From positions 55,717,658 through 55,781,657 of the forward strand of contig NC_080583.1 of NCBI RefSeq assembly GCF_029962835.1: DNA of 64,000 bases, written 5' to 3'. The notes beneath the pieces were generated by a model. It did not search any database. It was given only the letters and a program-made list of their open reading frames with translations, and was not told the origin of the DNA. Below are positions 11,138 to 22,376 of this stretch, in pieces; position 1 is the stretch's first letter, and each line of letters opens with the position of its first letter. The translations under genes were made by a program, and so were the position numbers. Source of the DNA: Magnolia sinica (lineage: Eukaryota > Streptophyta > Magnoliopsida > Magnoliales > Magnoliaceae).

Positions 11138-12710
11138 TGTAAGTGCTAGGATGTTGAGCACACATAAGTTGTCAAATTTTGTGAGATAAAACCACTTTAA
11201 GATAGAACCTTAAGATCGGTTTATGTTCAAGAGAAGATCAAGCTCAAGATCAACTTTTGTTCAAGAAAAGATCAAGCTCATATTCAAAATGAAGTCCAAG
11301 ACAAAGTTCAAACTAAAGTGAATCAGATATTTGATATATCTTAGGTAGTTTAAACCCTAGAAAGACCTTAGGACTAGATGCTTTAAAAAAATGTTTAATC
11401 ATGGGTTTTTACATTTGTCTTTGCTTGGAATTCGGCTAGCCTAACTTCTAGTTTGGCCAGCCCAATTCAAGCCCGAAGTAAATAACAACTTTTGTTGAAA
11501 ATTCAGCTAACCCAAGTTTTGGTTCGGTTAGCCCAAGCTTGAAATTCGGTCAGCCTAAGAAAGTTCAGGTGAAATTCCAGGAACTTATATTTTTGAAATT
11601 CACCAGAGTTCGGCTAGCCAAAGAGTAAATTTGGCTAATTGAATTGTGATGTTCGGCTAGCCGAACTTGACCTCGAGCCAGCCAAATTTTGGATAATTCT
11701 TATCTCGCGTAATTCGAAATCCGTTGAACAGAATCGCTGAACTCGGGCTAGTCGAAGCTTGTCTCGGGCTAGCCAAAGTTCTAACTTCTTTGCCTATAAA
11801 TTAAGGTTTTCTGTTATTCCGAATTACACAATTTAATTATCAGAATTCTTTTGCAAGAGAGAGAAAAGATCAAGTCATTGGCAAGCTATTGGTTGGTATT
11901 TATAATTTATTTTAATAGCTTTTTCAATTTCCTTTAGTCTCAGATCTTTTAAGTTTAATCTAAGAGAGTAAACTATACTCTTCTTTGAGATCTAAGAGAA
12001 TTGAATTAAGTAGCATTTGAGTTTAACAAAATTAAAATCTATAGAACCTTAGACCCTTTCTATATGACTAAATACGATGCTATCTACATTCAAGAAAGAT
12101 GTCCTTCTGCTACAAGCTTCTGCTGCATCTTCTACAATTGAAGATAAGTATACCTTCTAAAACTCTATTTAAGTTTTTCTGAGATCTCCTGTGAAAATCT
12201 TAGTTGAAGTTTTGTCTGAGATAACCTGTGAAAATCTCAGTTTGGTTTTTATTGTGATAGCCTATGAAAATCACAAGGAATTATATCAAGTTATTAAGGT
12301 GACCCTGTGAAAACCTTTTTATAGTTAAAACTAAAATTACGAGGGAAGTAATTTTGGGGGTGGAGTAGGTGTGGCTGTTTTTAAAGCACCGAACCACTAT
12401 AACTCCTTGTGCCATGTGGTGAATACCCTATTATTATTTTTGGTGGATTGGATGTATTTTATTTTAGTTGTGTGGTGAATGTTGTAATTCTTTAATTGCT
12501 AGTTTGAAGTTTTGATTTTAAAGACATTCATGAAATAAGGTTGTCCTGCTTAAAATTTTAGGTGAAGGTTGTCCTACGAATTATTTAGAATCAAGGTTTC
12601 AATACTCAAGCAATTGAAATCTTTATTATTTACAAATTCAGCATTTGTTTCCATTATTTGGCATTGTCCTATTCACCCCCCCTTTAGGACATCGCTAGCT
12701 CACCATTTCA
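11138..12710 (+). mobile_element. 3' LTR of SIRE-like Copia element B
   Basis: The start TGTAAGTGCTAGG follows a polypurine tract. The distal part contains TATTCACCCCCCCTTTAGG (about 12670-12689), the same word found near the end of element A's LTR, and Gypsy coding sequence resumes at 12711. The right end is therefore near 12710 (CACCATTTCA), but the target duplication cannot be checked because the other end of B is outside the window. Its upstream half differs from A's LTR, so A and B are different families of one lineage. Confidence 0.8.
11410..11803 (+). promoter_or_regulatory. LTR promoter of element B: TTCGGCTAGCC array plus TATA box
   Basis: At least ten imperfect copies of TTCGGCTAGCC or its complement GGCTAGCCGAA lie across about 11430-11775. 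They are followed at once by TTGCCTATAAATTAAGG (TATAAA at 11795-11800). The TATA context TTGCCTAT is the same as in element A's LTR, while the array word is entirely different. Promoter role is inferred from position. Confidence 0.6.
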
Positions 12711-13745
12711 GATCTCATCTTGGTTTCATCGACCTTGATACCATCCTTGTTGACGATGAAGTCAAGAAGTTTGCCTCCATTTGCGCCGAAGATGCACTTT
12801 TGCATGTTAAGGTGGAGCTTGAACTTTTCTAACCAATTGAAAAGTTTCCTGAGATCTTTAAATGTTCTTCGATTATGTGCGACTTGACGATCATATCATA
12901 CAGATAGACCTCCATCTCCTTGTTTATCATATCATGAAACAGGGCTGTCATTGCTCACTAATATGTGGCTCTAACATTTTTCAGCCCAAACAACATAACT
13001 CGGTAGCAAAATGTTCGCCATGGTGTGATGAAAGATGTCTTATCACGGTTTTCTATGGTCATTTTGATTTGGTTGTAGCCACAGAAGTGGTCCATGAATG
13101 AGAAGATTTTGTGTCTTGTCGTGTTCTCGACCAGAGTGTCGATGTGTGGTTGGGGAAAGTCGTCTTTAGGACTACTTCTATTCAGGTCTTGAAAGTCGAT
13201 ACACATTCGGACCTTGTCGTCCTTCATTGGAATCAGTATAATGTTAGCAAGCCATTCTGAGTAGTTGGATACTACCAACAATCCCGTGTTGTACTGCTTG
13301 ATGACTTCTCGAATTTTCAAGGCCCACTCAGGTTTCATTCTTTAGAGTTTTTGCTTGACTGACTTCATTTCGGACTTCATTGGTAGATGGTGTAAAACCA
13401 TCTCTTCATGGATCTCGGGCATGTCTTTGTAGGAGAATGCGAAATTGAATAGTCTTGGCTTCAGGAATTCTATCATCCTCTGCTTGTATTCTAAGGGGAT
13501 GAATTTTCCAATGCATACCTCTTTAGGGAGCTCAGGGGATCCCAGGTTCGCAATCTCGAAATCATCTGCAACAACATTGGCTTTTGTTTTGAACCTTCTA
13601 AGAGAATCCTCTAGCTCGAGAGCTAGATCATCATCTTCCCCATCCTGGGCTCCGTCTGAACCCATGAGTTCGAAGTTTAACTCTAGATTGAAATTTTACG
13701 AGTCAACTTCAAACTCAAGTGCTTCAACAAACAAACTTGGTACAT
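12711..13745 (-). pseudogene. Ty3/Gypsy reverse transcriptase fragment
   Basis: On the minus strand, 13665-13342 encodes the linker before RT (EVCIGKFIPLEYKQRMIEFL, YKDMPEIHEEMVLHHLPMK). Then 13338-12958 encodes RT (MKPEWALKIREVIKQ, DDKVRMCIDFQDLNR, KDDFPQPHIDTLV, FSFMDHFCGYNQIKM). Further on, in shifted frames to 12711, come AMTALFHDMI and EMEVYLYDMIVKSH, where the catalytic YVDD has become YLYD. The fragment is cut at 12710 by the LTR of Copia element B. The family resembles the Tat/Ogre side of Gypsy, but that sub-placement is tentative. Confidence 0.88.
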
Positions 13746-14190
13746 TATTTCTTATGATTTTTGAAAGATTTTATAGTGTTTTTTGTGTTTTAAGAAATTT
13801 CTGGTGTTTTTGGATTTTTGCAAATATTTGAATTTTTTAAAGCTTTTAAAATATCTTGTGCTTTTGCCTTTTTTGGATTTTTCATTTTTTATTTTTTATT
13901 TTTTGCTCCAAGGGACCCCAAATAAGATGGCGTTCCAAACTATGAGTGATCTTAACCTAACTTGGGGTGCCAACTACTATTTATGTTGTCATTTTTTCAA
14001 ATCGGTGCTCTCGAATGGCTCATAGGCCACTTCAAATGTCAGGGAAATGGTTGACCAGTTTCAACCCAATGTTTTTTTTTCTCCTGGGAGGCACAGACTT
14101 GCAAAGCAGGTAAATCATCATAATCGGGCCAAATGACCATTGGATTCGATGTCTAAGGCGTTGTGATCAATCTAGCCATTGCTTGGCTTG
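13746..14190. other. AT-rich spacer with no gene
   Basis: This is a T-rich, A-poor stretch (13740-13910) followed by unrecognised sequence. It separates the RT fragment from an integrase fragment that should lie downstream of RT, so a junction between two element copies probably falls here. I see no coding motif. Confidence 0.5.
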
Positions 14191-14655
14191 ATCTTTCCTC
14201 AGATCCCACAAACTAGGGTGATAAGTCTTCAAAAATTGATCGTTGATAGGGTTTTTTAAGATTCTTCCCCACATATCTCAAATAAAGTAAGCACCTCCAT
14301 TGAGAACATTTACTACTGTAAATGGTCTATCTCAAGTAGGTGACCATCTGTGAAAATCATCATCCTTGGATCTAAGAGACAATATCACCTTCTAAACCAT
14401 ATCACCTTCTCCAAAAGCCGTCTTTTTCACTTTCCTGTTATAAGCTTGCGCTACCCTAACTTTGTTCAACATAATAGAATCCATGGCTTTCAGCCATATT
14501 AATCTAAATTCTCGATTTCAACCAACATAGCTTCTGTAAACTCGAGTGATGTGAGATTAGCTTGATAAGATACCCTTAATAATGACACAGTTATCTCCAA
14601 CGGTAATATTGCATCGTGTACATATGTAAGTATGGATGGACTCATACATGTGTTC
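14191..14655 (-). pseudogene. Ty3/Gypsy integrase C-terminal fragment
   Basis: The minus strand reads TCMSPSILTYVHDAILPLE, then ITVSLLRVSYQ, EFTEAMLVEIENLD, then after frame breaks KVILSLRSKDDDFH, PFTVVNVLNGGAYFI and NPINDQFLKTYHP. This is the end of the Gypsy integrase core and its GPF/Y-type C-terminal domain (pattern: GGPFxVxxVLxGGAYxL). It is truncated on the upstream side at about 14655 by an LTR-like block. Confidence 0.82.
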
Positions 14656-16190
14656 ACAACCCTACGTGTAGGGTCGCGATGCAGTAACAATCTCGGTGAG
14701 ACCGAGGTCGAATCCACAGGGACTAATCTCATGAGTAATTCTGAAAGCAACTAGAAGTAGAACTAGAAGAAGATATAAATCTAAATCTAAAAATTAAGAG
14801 AGAGTAATTGTGAATTATTTAACTAAAACTTGTAAATTCAAAGATGGGAACTAGGGTTTCCAAGGATCCACTTGTAGGTTCTCAGGATGCTACTTGGCTT
14901 GATTCAAGGACACAACTGGAATTAGAGTCCTATCTTATCCAATTGGTAAGAAGAGATTTGTCAGATCTCTGAACTTCTCATGGATCTAATCATCAATGGA
15001 TGAGAGTTGTGAGGATTTGGAAGTGATTCCATCACCTAACTATGCCCAGGAGACAAGGCAAACAACAGGATTTACCAATCCCACAACCAAACATAAGAGA
15101 ATTGTGAAGGTTAGGAAGGATTCCATCATCCTACCATGCCCAAGGGACGATGGTGAACAACGAACTTCCTAATTTCACAATCTCAACTCAAGAAAAGAAG
15201 ATATTCAAAGCAATTGCAGATCTATTGTAATTTGTCACAACAAGCCATTAACAACTAAAAATATTTGTTATAATCAAACTATAATCCAAGAGAGTTCAAC
15301 AAAACATGAATCAAAACAAAGTTAAGATCCCAATCACACTACAAGCTTCACCTCTTAGCCCTAGCTAAGAGGTTTAGCCAACCATAGACATGATTGGATC
15401 TAAAACCCTAAAGGAAAACATGAAAAATGAAGGAAAAAAGAAGAAAAACGCTTGGTGACGGCTCTCCGCCCTTGTGCCTTGCTCCTCCAAACCCTAGATT
15501 GATTAGATAGATGCCCAGGGATGCCCTTGGGACTCCTATTTATACTTTTGCAACACCTCCTTTCGCACCTCTTTAGAAAAATCTGAAAACTATCTTAAAT
15601 TTACGCACTCTGCGTAACTTCGAGCATTTCGTTCAATGACATCGAACAGGCTTCGATGTCATCGAAGGTGTCTTTTATACATGCTTTTTCCGCACTTTTG
15701 TAGCTTCATTCGAACTCTGGGACCTTCTATGTCATCAAACCTACCTTCGATGTCATCGAACATTATTCGAGGAATCAATAATGTGTCTAAAATAGTCCAA
15801 AGAGTTATTCTAATTTCTTCAATAAATTCATTGTCATCGAAGAGACTTTTGATGTCATAAAGAAGATCTTCAATGTAATCGAGAATTGCTTCGAGTAATC
15901 AAAAATGGTACCCAATATGTCCAGCGAGTTTTGTCGAAATTTCACAGAAAATTTGATGTCATCAAGCAGGTCTTCGATGTCATTGAGCAAAGCTTTGAGT
16001 TATTGAAAAAGTTCTCGAGTCATCGAAAAACATCTTCAATTTGTCCAGCGACCAACTCGATTTTCCTTCATAAATTCGATGTCATCGAATGTGTCCTCGA
16101 TGTCATCAAACGGTGTTCAATGACACAGTAAATCTATATTCCGCACTTGTTCTTTCGGATTCGTTCATTCTCCACTTGCAGTAGCATGGA
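14656..16190 (-). mobile_element. LTR-like insertion (solo LTR candidate)
   Basis: This non-coding block interrupts Gypsy coding sequence. It contains GGTCGAATCCACAGGGACT (near 14710), a word frequent in plant LTRs. On the minus strand, an array of TCGATGTCATCGAA-like words (16130-15600) leads into the TATA box GTATAAATAGG (TATAAATA at 15544-15537), giving orientation minus. Two tandem ~100-bp units with TTCCATCACCTAACTATGCC / TTCCATCATCCTACCATGCC lie at about 15000-15170. Exact ends and the target duplication could not be fixed, so solo LTR is the best reading rather than a proven one. Confidence 0.5.
15537..16130 (-). promoter_or_regulatory. Promoter-like array plus TATA in the LTR-like block
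   Basis: Repeated words such as CTTCGATGTCATCGAA and TCGAGTCATCGAAAA, interspersed with TTGTCCAGCGA, fill about 16130-15610. GTATAAATAGGAGTCCC follows about 65 bp later. Both the array word and the TGTCCAGC spacer word recur in the LTR of Copia element A, although the surrounding LTR sequences are otherwise different. Confidence 0.55.
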
Positions 16191-16194
16191 AGGG

Positions 16195-16995
16195 AATTAT
16201 AGCCTTCAACAATTCATCGTCCAATTGTATCATGGTGGCGGTATCCTACATGATGTTATCTGAGTTGATTCTAATGTTTATCACAATTGATCTGCCATTT
16301 TTATCTTGGCCTGTAAAATATATTGGTCCGATCTCGTCTCCATAAAAATAAGCTTTCGGCCCAGTTGGACATGGCTAAGAATGGTTTGTTATCGGCCAAA
16401 ACCAATTCTACTTTGTCTTGATTTCAAAAAATCACAAATTTGTGTAGTGATGATGAAATACATGAGAAATAATGAATCTAGTCCCTTCACAGCAAAGCAT
16501 TGTATTTTGAGGATGAATCGAATACAAAGAAAGTGGCCAACATCTTATTGGTTTCCACCATTAATTTAATAGGCAAAACACAATTGTTTGTGCCACTCCT
16601 CCAGTAAAATTACTGACCGTGACTTCAATCGGTATCAAATTGTCTTGAGTCTTCCCTAGTTTGGCCAGCATCCTAGCCAAAAGTATATTTACAGCTACAC
16701 CATTATCAACCAAGACCCTGGTGACTGGAAATCCTTCCAAATGCACAAAAATGTATAGTGGTTTCAGATGTTGAGTCATGCTATGGGTCAATCTTTCAAT
16801 TACTATCTTTTCAGAAGGTGACCCTGGTTCGACCGAAATAGTCGACACATTTTTGGTGTCCTCTTTTGAATTGAAAGAACCATGTTGTATGATTATGGAA
16901 GGACTGAGCTCCTCCACATCTCTGTCCATCTTGTTGGTTTGGGACGATTTAGCTTGGAAATTGAATGGTAGGGTAAGTACCATATTGCAATCCAA
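16195..16995 (-). pseudogene. Ty3/Gypsy protease region
   Basis: The 16995-16561 segment reads NMVLTLPFNFQAK, DRDVEELSPS, MTQHLKPLYIFVHLEGFPV, then the aspartic protease block TRVLVDNGVAVNILLARMLA, KLGKTQDNLIP and VTVSNFTGGV. The catalytic DNG (normally DTG/DSG/DNG) is present. Sequence continues degenerate to about 16195 (YILQAKIKMADQL). It should be followed by RT, but an LTR-like block and an integrase end come next, so pol is rearranged or internally deleted. Confidence 0.85.
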
Positions 16996-19568
16996 TACGT
17001 GTGTATGAATTCATTTGCTTGCCAGTCTCCTTCACTATCCTCATTCAGATTAGATGAGATTTGTTCTAATGACTTCACTTTTGCAAGCAATTCCTCAATC
17101 AAAATATCATCCGAAAAACATTCATCGTTGAAGTATTTGATCGATCCTTAAATGTTCATCCCTTCCTTTTCGAAATTTTGGCCATTATTGGCTGACTCAC
17201 CTTCCACATGCGATTCGACCATATTTATCACTAGTTGTTCTTCTTTTGGTTTTGGCATTGTCAGTCTTGACAGCATTTGAATGGCCTTCATTCGAGGTTC
17301 ACCTCAAACAGTGGCTAACTATCTTCATTTAGTTGCCTACTGCCTTTACCAACGTTGTTTTTTAATACGTGTCATCCCTTGTGGTATTGCTGAAAACTTT
17401 GGATGACTCAGCATTTTCCAAACTCCCTCTCGAGTAGGTCGAGGTTTAACCATCCTCTGTCCAAGAGTCAACCCATAATGATTAGTAGTATATTTAACCC
17501 TTTGTAGGTAAAAAGAGTTACCATTTTCAATATTTTGAATGATTGATGATTTTGCTCGGCGATTTGGTAAAAAAATTTCCTATTTTACTAATTGGCCTTG
17601 CACATTGCTAACACAGGTGTGGCCTTTGGCAAGTGGAGCCCACCACCTTTAGATATGTTTCGCTCTACTTGACCTATACAGTCTTCTTACCAACATGTCA
17701 TTCCTCGGCCAACATCTGAGGATTAACTGTGGCCATGTTAATTTCTATATTAGGTGGGAATGGATCAGTATCGATCAGCATTGCCTCTTTCTCTTTTTCT
17801 GGAAACTTCAGTAATCCTTGGTCGATGTTGTCTTAGATAACATTCCTGAAAATGATACACTTGTTAGTGGAATGAGACCGAGTTCCGTTCCATTTACAAT
17901 AATTGATTTTCTTTAACTCTTTGGGTGTTGGTATCTTATGATTAATAGGAAATTTGAGAAATTTCCCGAGCAACATGATATCAAAGATTTTGTCAACCCG
18001 AGTAATATCGAAGGTATACGTTTATAAAACTTTTTGAGTGGACGGTGCAACCCCCTCTGTTTTAACTAAGGCCGAATAAACAAATGGTTGTTTAGCCAAC
18101 TATTTCGGCCACTGCAACATCATAGTTAGAATCATAGTAGTGTGTTCCTACTGATAAATTATTTTGTCATGTCTCCTCTTGAAGTAGAGCCCCATATTGA
18201 GATACCTTTTCAGTTAGATCGTAAAGATCTGTGAAGTTTGTTTCAATAAACTTATTTCAAAGTTTAAACTTTACACCATCTTGGGCTAATTGAACGAATT
18301 TTGCCTCAATCGTAACTACCTTACATCGACTTTTTACTCTTTTGAACCGAGCAATATAATTTTTGACCGATTCTTCCAGCAATTGCCGAAATCGTGTAAG
18401 ATCGGCCATAAAAATTTTCTCGTCCATATAAAAAAAGTGGGCATGAAACTTTTCTTCTATTTCTTGCCAAGTTTAGATTGAATTTGGTAACAAATTAAAA
18501 TACAAAGTAAATGCTACCCCAATTAGTGAATGACTGAATAATTGTAATTAATAGTAATCATTGTTGGTTAATTCCCCACACCGTATAGTAAAGCGACCTA
18601 TATGTTCTATGATCGATTGACCAATATCATCAGGTCAATAATTCTTCGGCAATGAATATTTCTAGTTGACATAATCAGGATAGGCTTGTGATATAATGAA
18701 GTAGTAGTTCAATCAAGAACCTGACCTGAGGAATAAAATTCCTATTCTCACCTTTTGACGGCCTGAAATCCACAAGTGGTGGTGAATTTTGCATGTCATG
18801 AACTGGAACAGGGGTAGGCTTTGTATTTTGTCATAAAGGGTGCATGTGGTACTGGTTGTATTGGAGGTACCGATGCCAAATTGCCAACTGAACTAGCATC
18901 CATTTACTGCTGAAGTGCAATAGGTGTCCTTTCAGCAAACATAGCCATCAACTGATTCATGCTATTGGCGTGGCTACCCATCCATCTATTACAGGTTTAA
19001 TTCTGAACTGATTCATGCTATCGGCGTGGCTATCCATCTATCTATTAAAGGTTTAATTCTGAACTTATGACTATTCGGCCTGAATAGGTGATAATTTCGT
19101 AATGTGCTGAATTTTTATTTCCATTTGACCATCCTGGCTGACATAATCTCAAGGGGTTCAACCTTATATGTTGATGCTTTATCTGGATTTGGTAGAGAAG
19201 GCATCGGATTGGGTGGTGGATTTACTTGCTCGGGTACCCGCTGAACCAACAACTCTTCTTCCTGGGTAGGAGGTTTATTAGTTGCAGCATTAGTAGGTAA
19301 AGAAGCATTTCAATCTCATATTCGGCTCATGATTCCATAGAACTTTTGTAGGGCGTTCAAAAAATTGTTCTTTTTGCACGACCGACGCGAAATGAATATT
19401 TATGATAGCCAAATAGTTGTTTAAGTCCCACTGGGCGTGCAAAAAATTGCTGGCACTTGGTTTATTTTCTGTCATATGTGGTATGTGTGAGCATGCTAGA
19501 ATCGTTATAGTGGCTTGTTCAAACCAATCAACTTTAATCCCAAGAGCCAAAATAGGTAGATACGTCAA
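16996..19568 (-). pseudogene. Ty3/Gypsy gag region, heavily decayed
   Basis: Read on the minus strand in changing frames, about 18480-18160 resembles plant Gypsy gag: EEKFHAHFFYMDEKIFMADL, SVKNYIARFKRVK, CKVVTIEAKFVQLAQ, LYDLTEKVSQYGAL. The N-terminal side extends to about 19568, where an open 92-codon stretch begins MTYLPILALGIKVDWFEQ. No uninterrupted reading frame remains. Position upstream of the protease fits normal gag-pro order. Confidence 0.7.
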
Positions 19569-20400
19569 ACTTGATAGTATATAGCCGAATTTGAGGACAT
19601 CGGTCGCCTAATCAGCCACTCGTAGAATATCTATAATGATCAGACGATAATCAGAGGGTGGAGTTCTACCTCCGAATATGGATTATGCCTTGCCTTTCAC
19701 AAGAAATAACTTTTCAGTATACCGATGTAATCAAACTAAAGGAAAAACTTACAGTCGGTTACTGAAAAGAACTATAGAATACATCTTCTAAAAGAGCTGC
19801 TCGTATTGGACAAGGATCAAGTCTAGTGTATGATCATAAACTTGGATTACAACTAAGAAATTACTGCTACTGGGTTATTGTTACTCCTAAGATAGACTTA
19901 ACTAAGATAAATTGATAGAGTTGATTTGTTTGTTGAATTTTGCTGTGTTTTCCCTATTATTCTTCCTAGTATTTATAGATTTCTTCTGTTGCTATTCTTC
20001 AAATGTCTCTACGGTTGTGAAGTATCACCATCTTGATTCTTCTTTTGTTATGTTTCTCATTTTGACTATTCCTCTTTTCTCAAGAGAACTCTATTTTCTC
20101 GGTCATGGTTTGCTCTTCGATTGCATTTTACTTCTGGATGCCTCACTCGACTAAATCTACTCTTCTCGGTCATGGTTTGCTCTTCGACTGGATTTTGCTT
20201 CTGGATGCCTCACTCGCACTATTTAGTCAATCACCTAATGGCACATGGCATTAAATATATGTCAGCTATGATTCCGTAAAAAAATGCCCCAAATATCTTA
20301 GAAAATCTTTTCATACACATCTCTCGTATAATTCCAGATGTTGCCTCCCTATTAATTTTTCCTGAAAGGGTAAAAAATAAGGTAAAAGAATATTTCAAAA
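19569..20400 (-). repeat. Probable 5' leader/LTR of the Gypsy remnant; 67-bp tandem duplication
   Basis: This non-coding stretch lies upstream of gag on the minus strand. At 20097-20163 and 20164-20219 a 67-bp unit is repeated (TCTCGGTCATGGTTTGCTCT ... GATGCCTCACTCG). I could not find a clear TG...CA pair or a primer-binding site, so the LTR call is tentative. Confidence 0.4.
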
Positions 20401-20499
20401 TATTCGAAATGTTACCTTTTTTTTATTACTTTATGGCCACCCATTTTCTACAACATTGCATTGGCCCACTAACTGTAACCTTCAAGTCATGCAGATAGT

Positions 20500-20822
20500 T
20501 CATGCGCTTTGGGTACGGGCATAGACACGGATTGCCTGTCGACAGCTTGTTGCAGGAATTTCCCTGAAACAGGAAGCTAGGTGTGGCCCAATGTGATTTG
20601 CGAGAAATCCACCCTATCCATCCGTTTTGCCAGGTCATGTTACAACATGGCCCAAAATGAGGCAGATCCAAAACTCAAGTGGGCCACACTACAGGAAGTA
20701 ATGAGGACTGAACTTCCACTATCGAAACACTCATCCGGGCACATAAGTTTTGGATCAGTCTAATATTTGTGTTTTCAGTTCGTACATCTCAGAAGGAACA
20801 AACTTTATGAACAGTATGGATG
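20500..20822. mobile_element. Partial foldback MITE
   Basis: The order of words ('GAGAAATCCACCCTATCCAT', 'AAAATGAGGCAGATCCAAAA', 'CTCAAGTGGGCCACACTACA', 'AAGTTTTGGATCAG', 'ATATTTGTGTTTTC') matches the left half of the MITE at 58031-58515. Only one arm is recognisable. Confidence 0.6.
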
Positions 20823-20868
20823 GCATGTAAACATATAGGGAGCTTTTATGAGTAAGAATTTCTCTATC

Positions 20869-21118
20869 ATTTGGGTCCTTGCTCTTGCTCCGGTGGTACT
20901 CTTAAGAGTTTCAACACCTGGTCAAGGGTTCGAGTACCCATAGGTGGTGAAACCCCGCTACCACGTGAGTGTGTGCTGGTGTGTGTGCGTGTGTTAAAAA
21001 AAAATAGACTCTTAAGAGTTTCAACACCTGGTCAAAGGTTTGAGTACCTATAGGTGGTGAAACCCCGCTACCACGTGAGTGTGTGCTGGTGTGTGTGCGT
21101 GTGTTTAAAAAAAAGAAA
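20869..21118 (+). repeat. SINE with 110-bp tandem duplication
   Basis: The 5' part GGGTCCTTGCTC...CTCCGGTGGTA resembles a tRNA-type A box. GGTTCGAGTACC (20927 onwards) is a near-perfect polymerase III B box. A GT-rich tail (GTGTGTGCTGGTGTGTGTG) and oligo(A) follow. The segment from CTTAAGAGTTTCAACACCTG is repeated with a 110-bp period (20901 and 21011); the second unit lacks the A-box part. This is a short interspersed element, not a tRNA gene. Confidence 0.7.
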
Positions 21119-21279
21119 AGAAAAGTATTTCTCTATAACTTTTTCAAACAAACACAAACTTTTTTCAACTCCATGCTACCTACCAATTTTTCGCCCCATA
21201 TGAACACATATCTTAGCAAGTTTGGATTAATTTAGTTTAACATAGTTCTGTTCTTGTTTTTGTCTAGCACATTGCTGTA

Positions 21280-22376
21280 AAGCTCATTTAGTTTGGATAA
21301 ATATCCACGACCCCATCGTCGAATCTTCCTCACAACCATCAAGATTCTTTTCACGATTCTTTCGCAACCGTCCAGGTCCTAGAGATTGTCCAATGCACGG
21401 CCATCTCGCTCGCTCAATGTTTATGCCGATTGTACCTAAACCTTTATTCATATTAATAAAATCAGCATTAAGCCTTCAAATTCTTTTTTACTTTTTAAAG
21501 TTTTATTTATTTATTATTTTTTAACACAACCTATACCACACACTCACACTCAGACCCACACCCACACCACATGGGCTTATTTTTATTTTTTAACACACAA
21601 CCCACACCATACACACTCACACCCACACCACATGGGCTTATTTTTATTTTTTAACACACACAACCCACACCATACACACTCACACCCACACCATACACAC
21701 CCACACTCACACCCACACCACATGGGCGCTCGATCATATGATCTCAGTGTTGAAATAGATCCTGATCTACCACTGAGCCATGAAGTCGGACCTACACAAT
21801 CCACTTTTTTACATTTTTACATTATTTTTGTAGACAACCGCATCAAGCTATCACCATTAAAATAAGTCTGTCTTCAAGGAAAAAATTATCTACCCAAAGG
21901 AATAACCCCCAATTTATAAATTGTTTGATCATCTTATCACCGTTGGTGGAATAGCCAAGCCAATCTTTGCAGATTTGGTCCTGATCTAACTATTTCGACG
22001 CCGGAGTCATAGAGCATTCAGTTTGATTCGAGTTGATTATAACTCTAGTACGCCTGTCATATACATACTCACACACGTCATATTTGCCTACGAAAACAAC
22101 GTAAAAAAAAGTTAAATAAGAATTTAGAGGCTTAATGCCAATTTTATTAACATGAATAAATGTTTAGTACAATTGGCATAAAAATAAGGCAAGGAAAGTT
22201 ACTGACGAGGATTTGAGTGAGAGAGGCGGTCCCGGATTGGACCATCTCTAAGATCTAAATGGTCACGAGATGATTGTGAGAGTTGTGGTGATCAGTTGAG
22301 AAATCAGAAAAAACTTAAGAATTTGAAAGGGATCCGACAACAGGGTCATGGATATTTATCCAAGTTAAACCAGCTT
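21280..22376. mobile_element. 1.1-kb foldback element with a SINE in its loop
   Basis: The arm 21280-21505 is an imperfect inverted copy of 22105-22376. GTTTGGATAAATATCCACGA on the left pairs with TCATGGATATTTATCC on the right, and ATGCCGATTGTACCTAAACC pairs with GTTTAGTACAATTGGCAT. The loop contains the GT-rich SINE at 21530-21800. No clear target duplication was found. Confidence 0.7.
21530..21800 (-). repeat. SINE with expanded GT-rich tail
   Basis: On the minus strand, GGTCCGACTTCATGGCTCAG then TGGTAGA is a tRNA-like start with an A-box. GATCATATGATCGAGCGCCC stands where a B box is expected. The tail has grown into about three 61-bp units (GGGCTTATTTTTATTTTTTA on the plus strand at 21573, 21634 and, changed, 21724) full of CACACCCACAC. 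The tail type matches the SINE at 20869-21118. Confidence 0.65.

Noticed and set aside
20927-20938. B box GGTTCGAGTACC taken as a tRNA gene
   Set aside because: The duplicated unit and GT-rich tail with oligo(A) fit a SINE; acceptor-stem pairing is missing.
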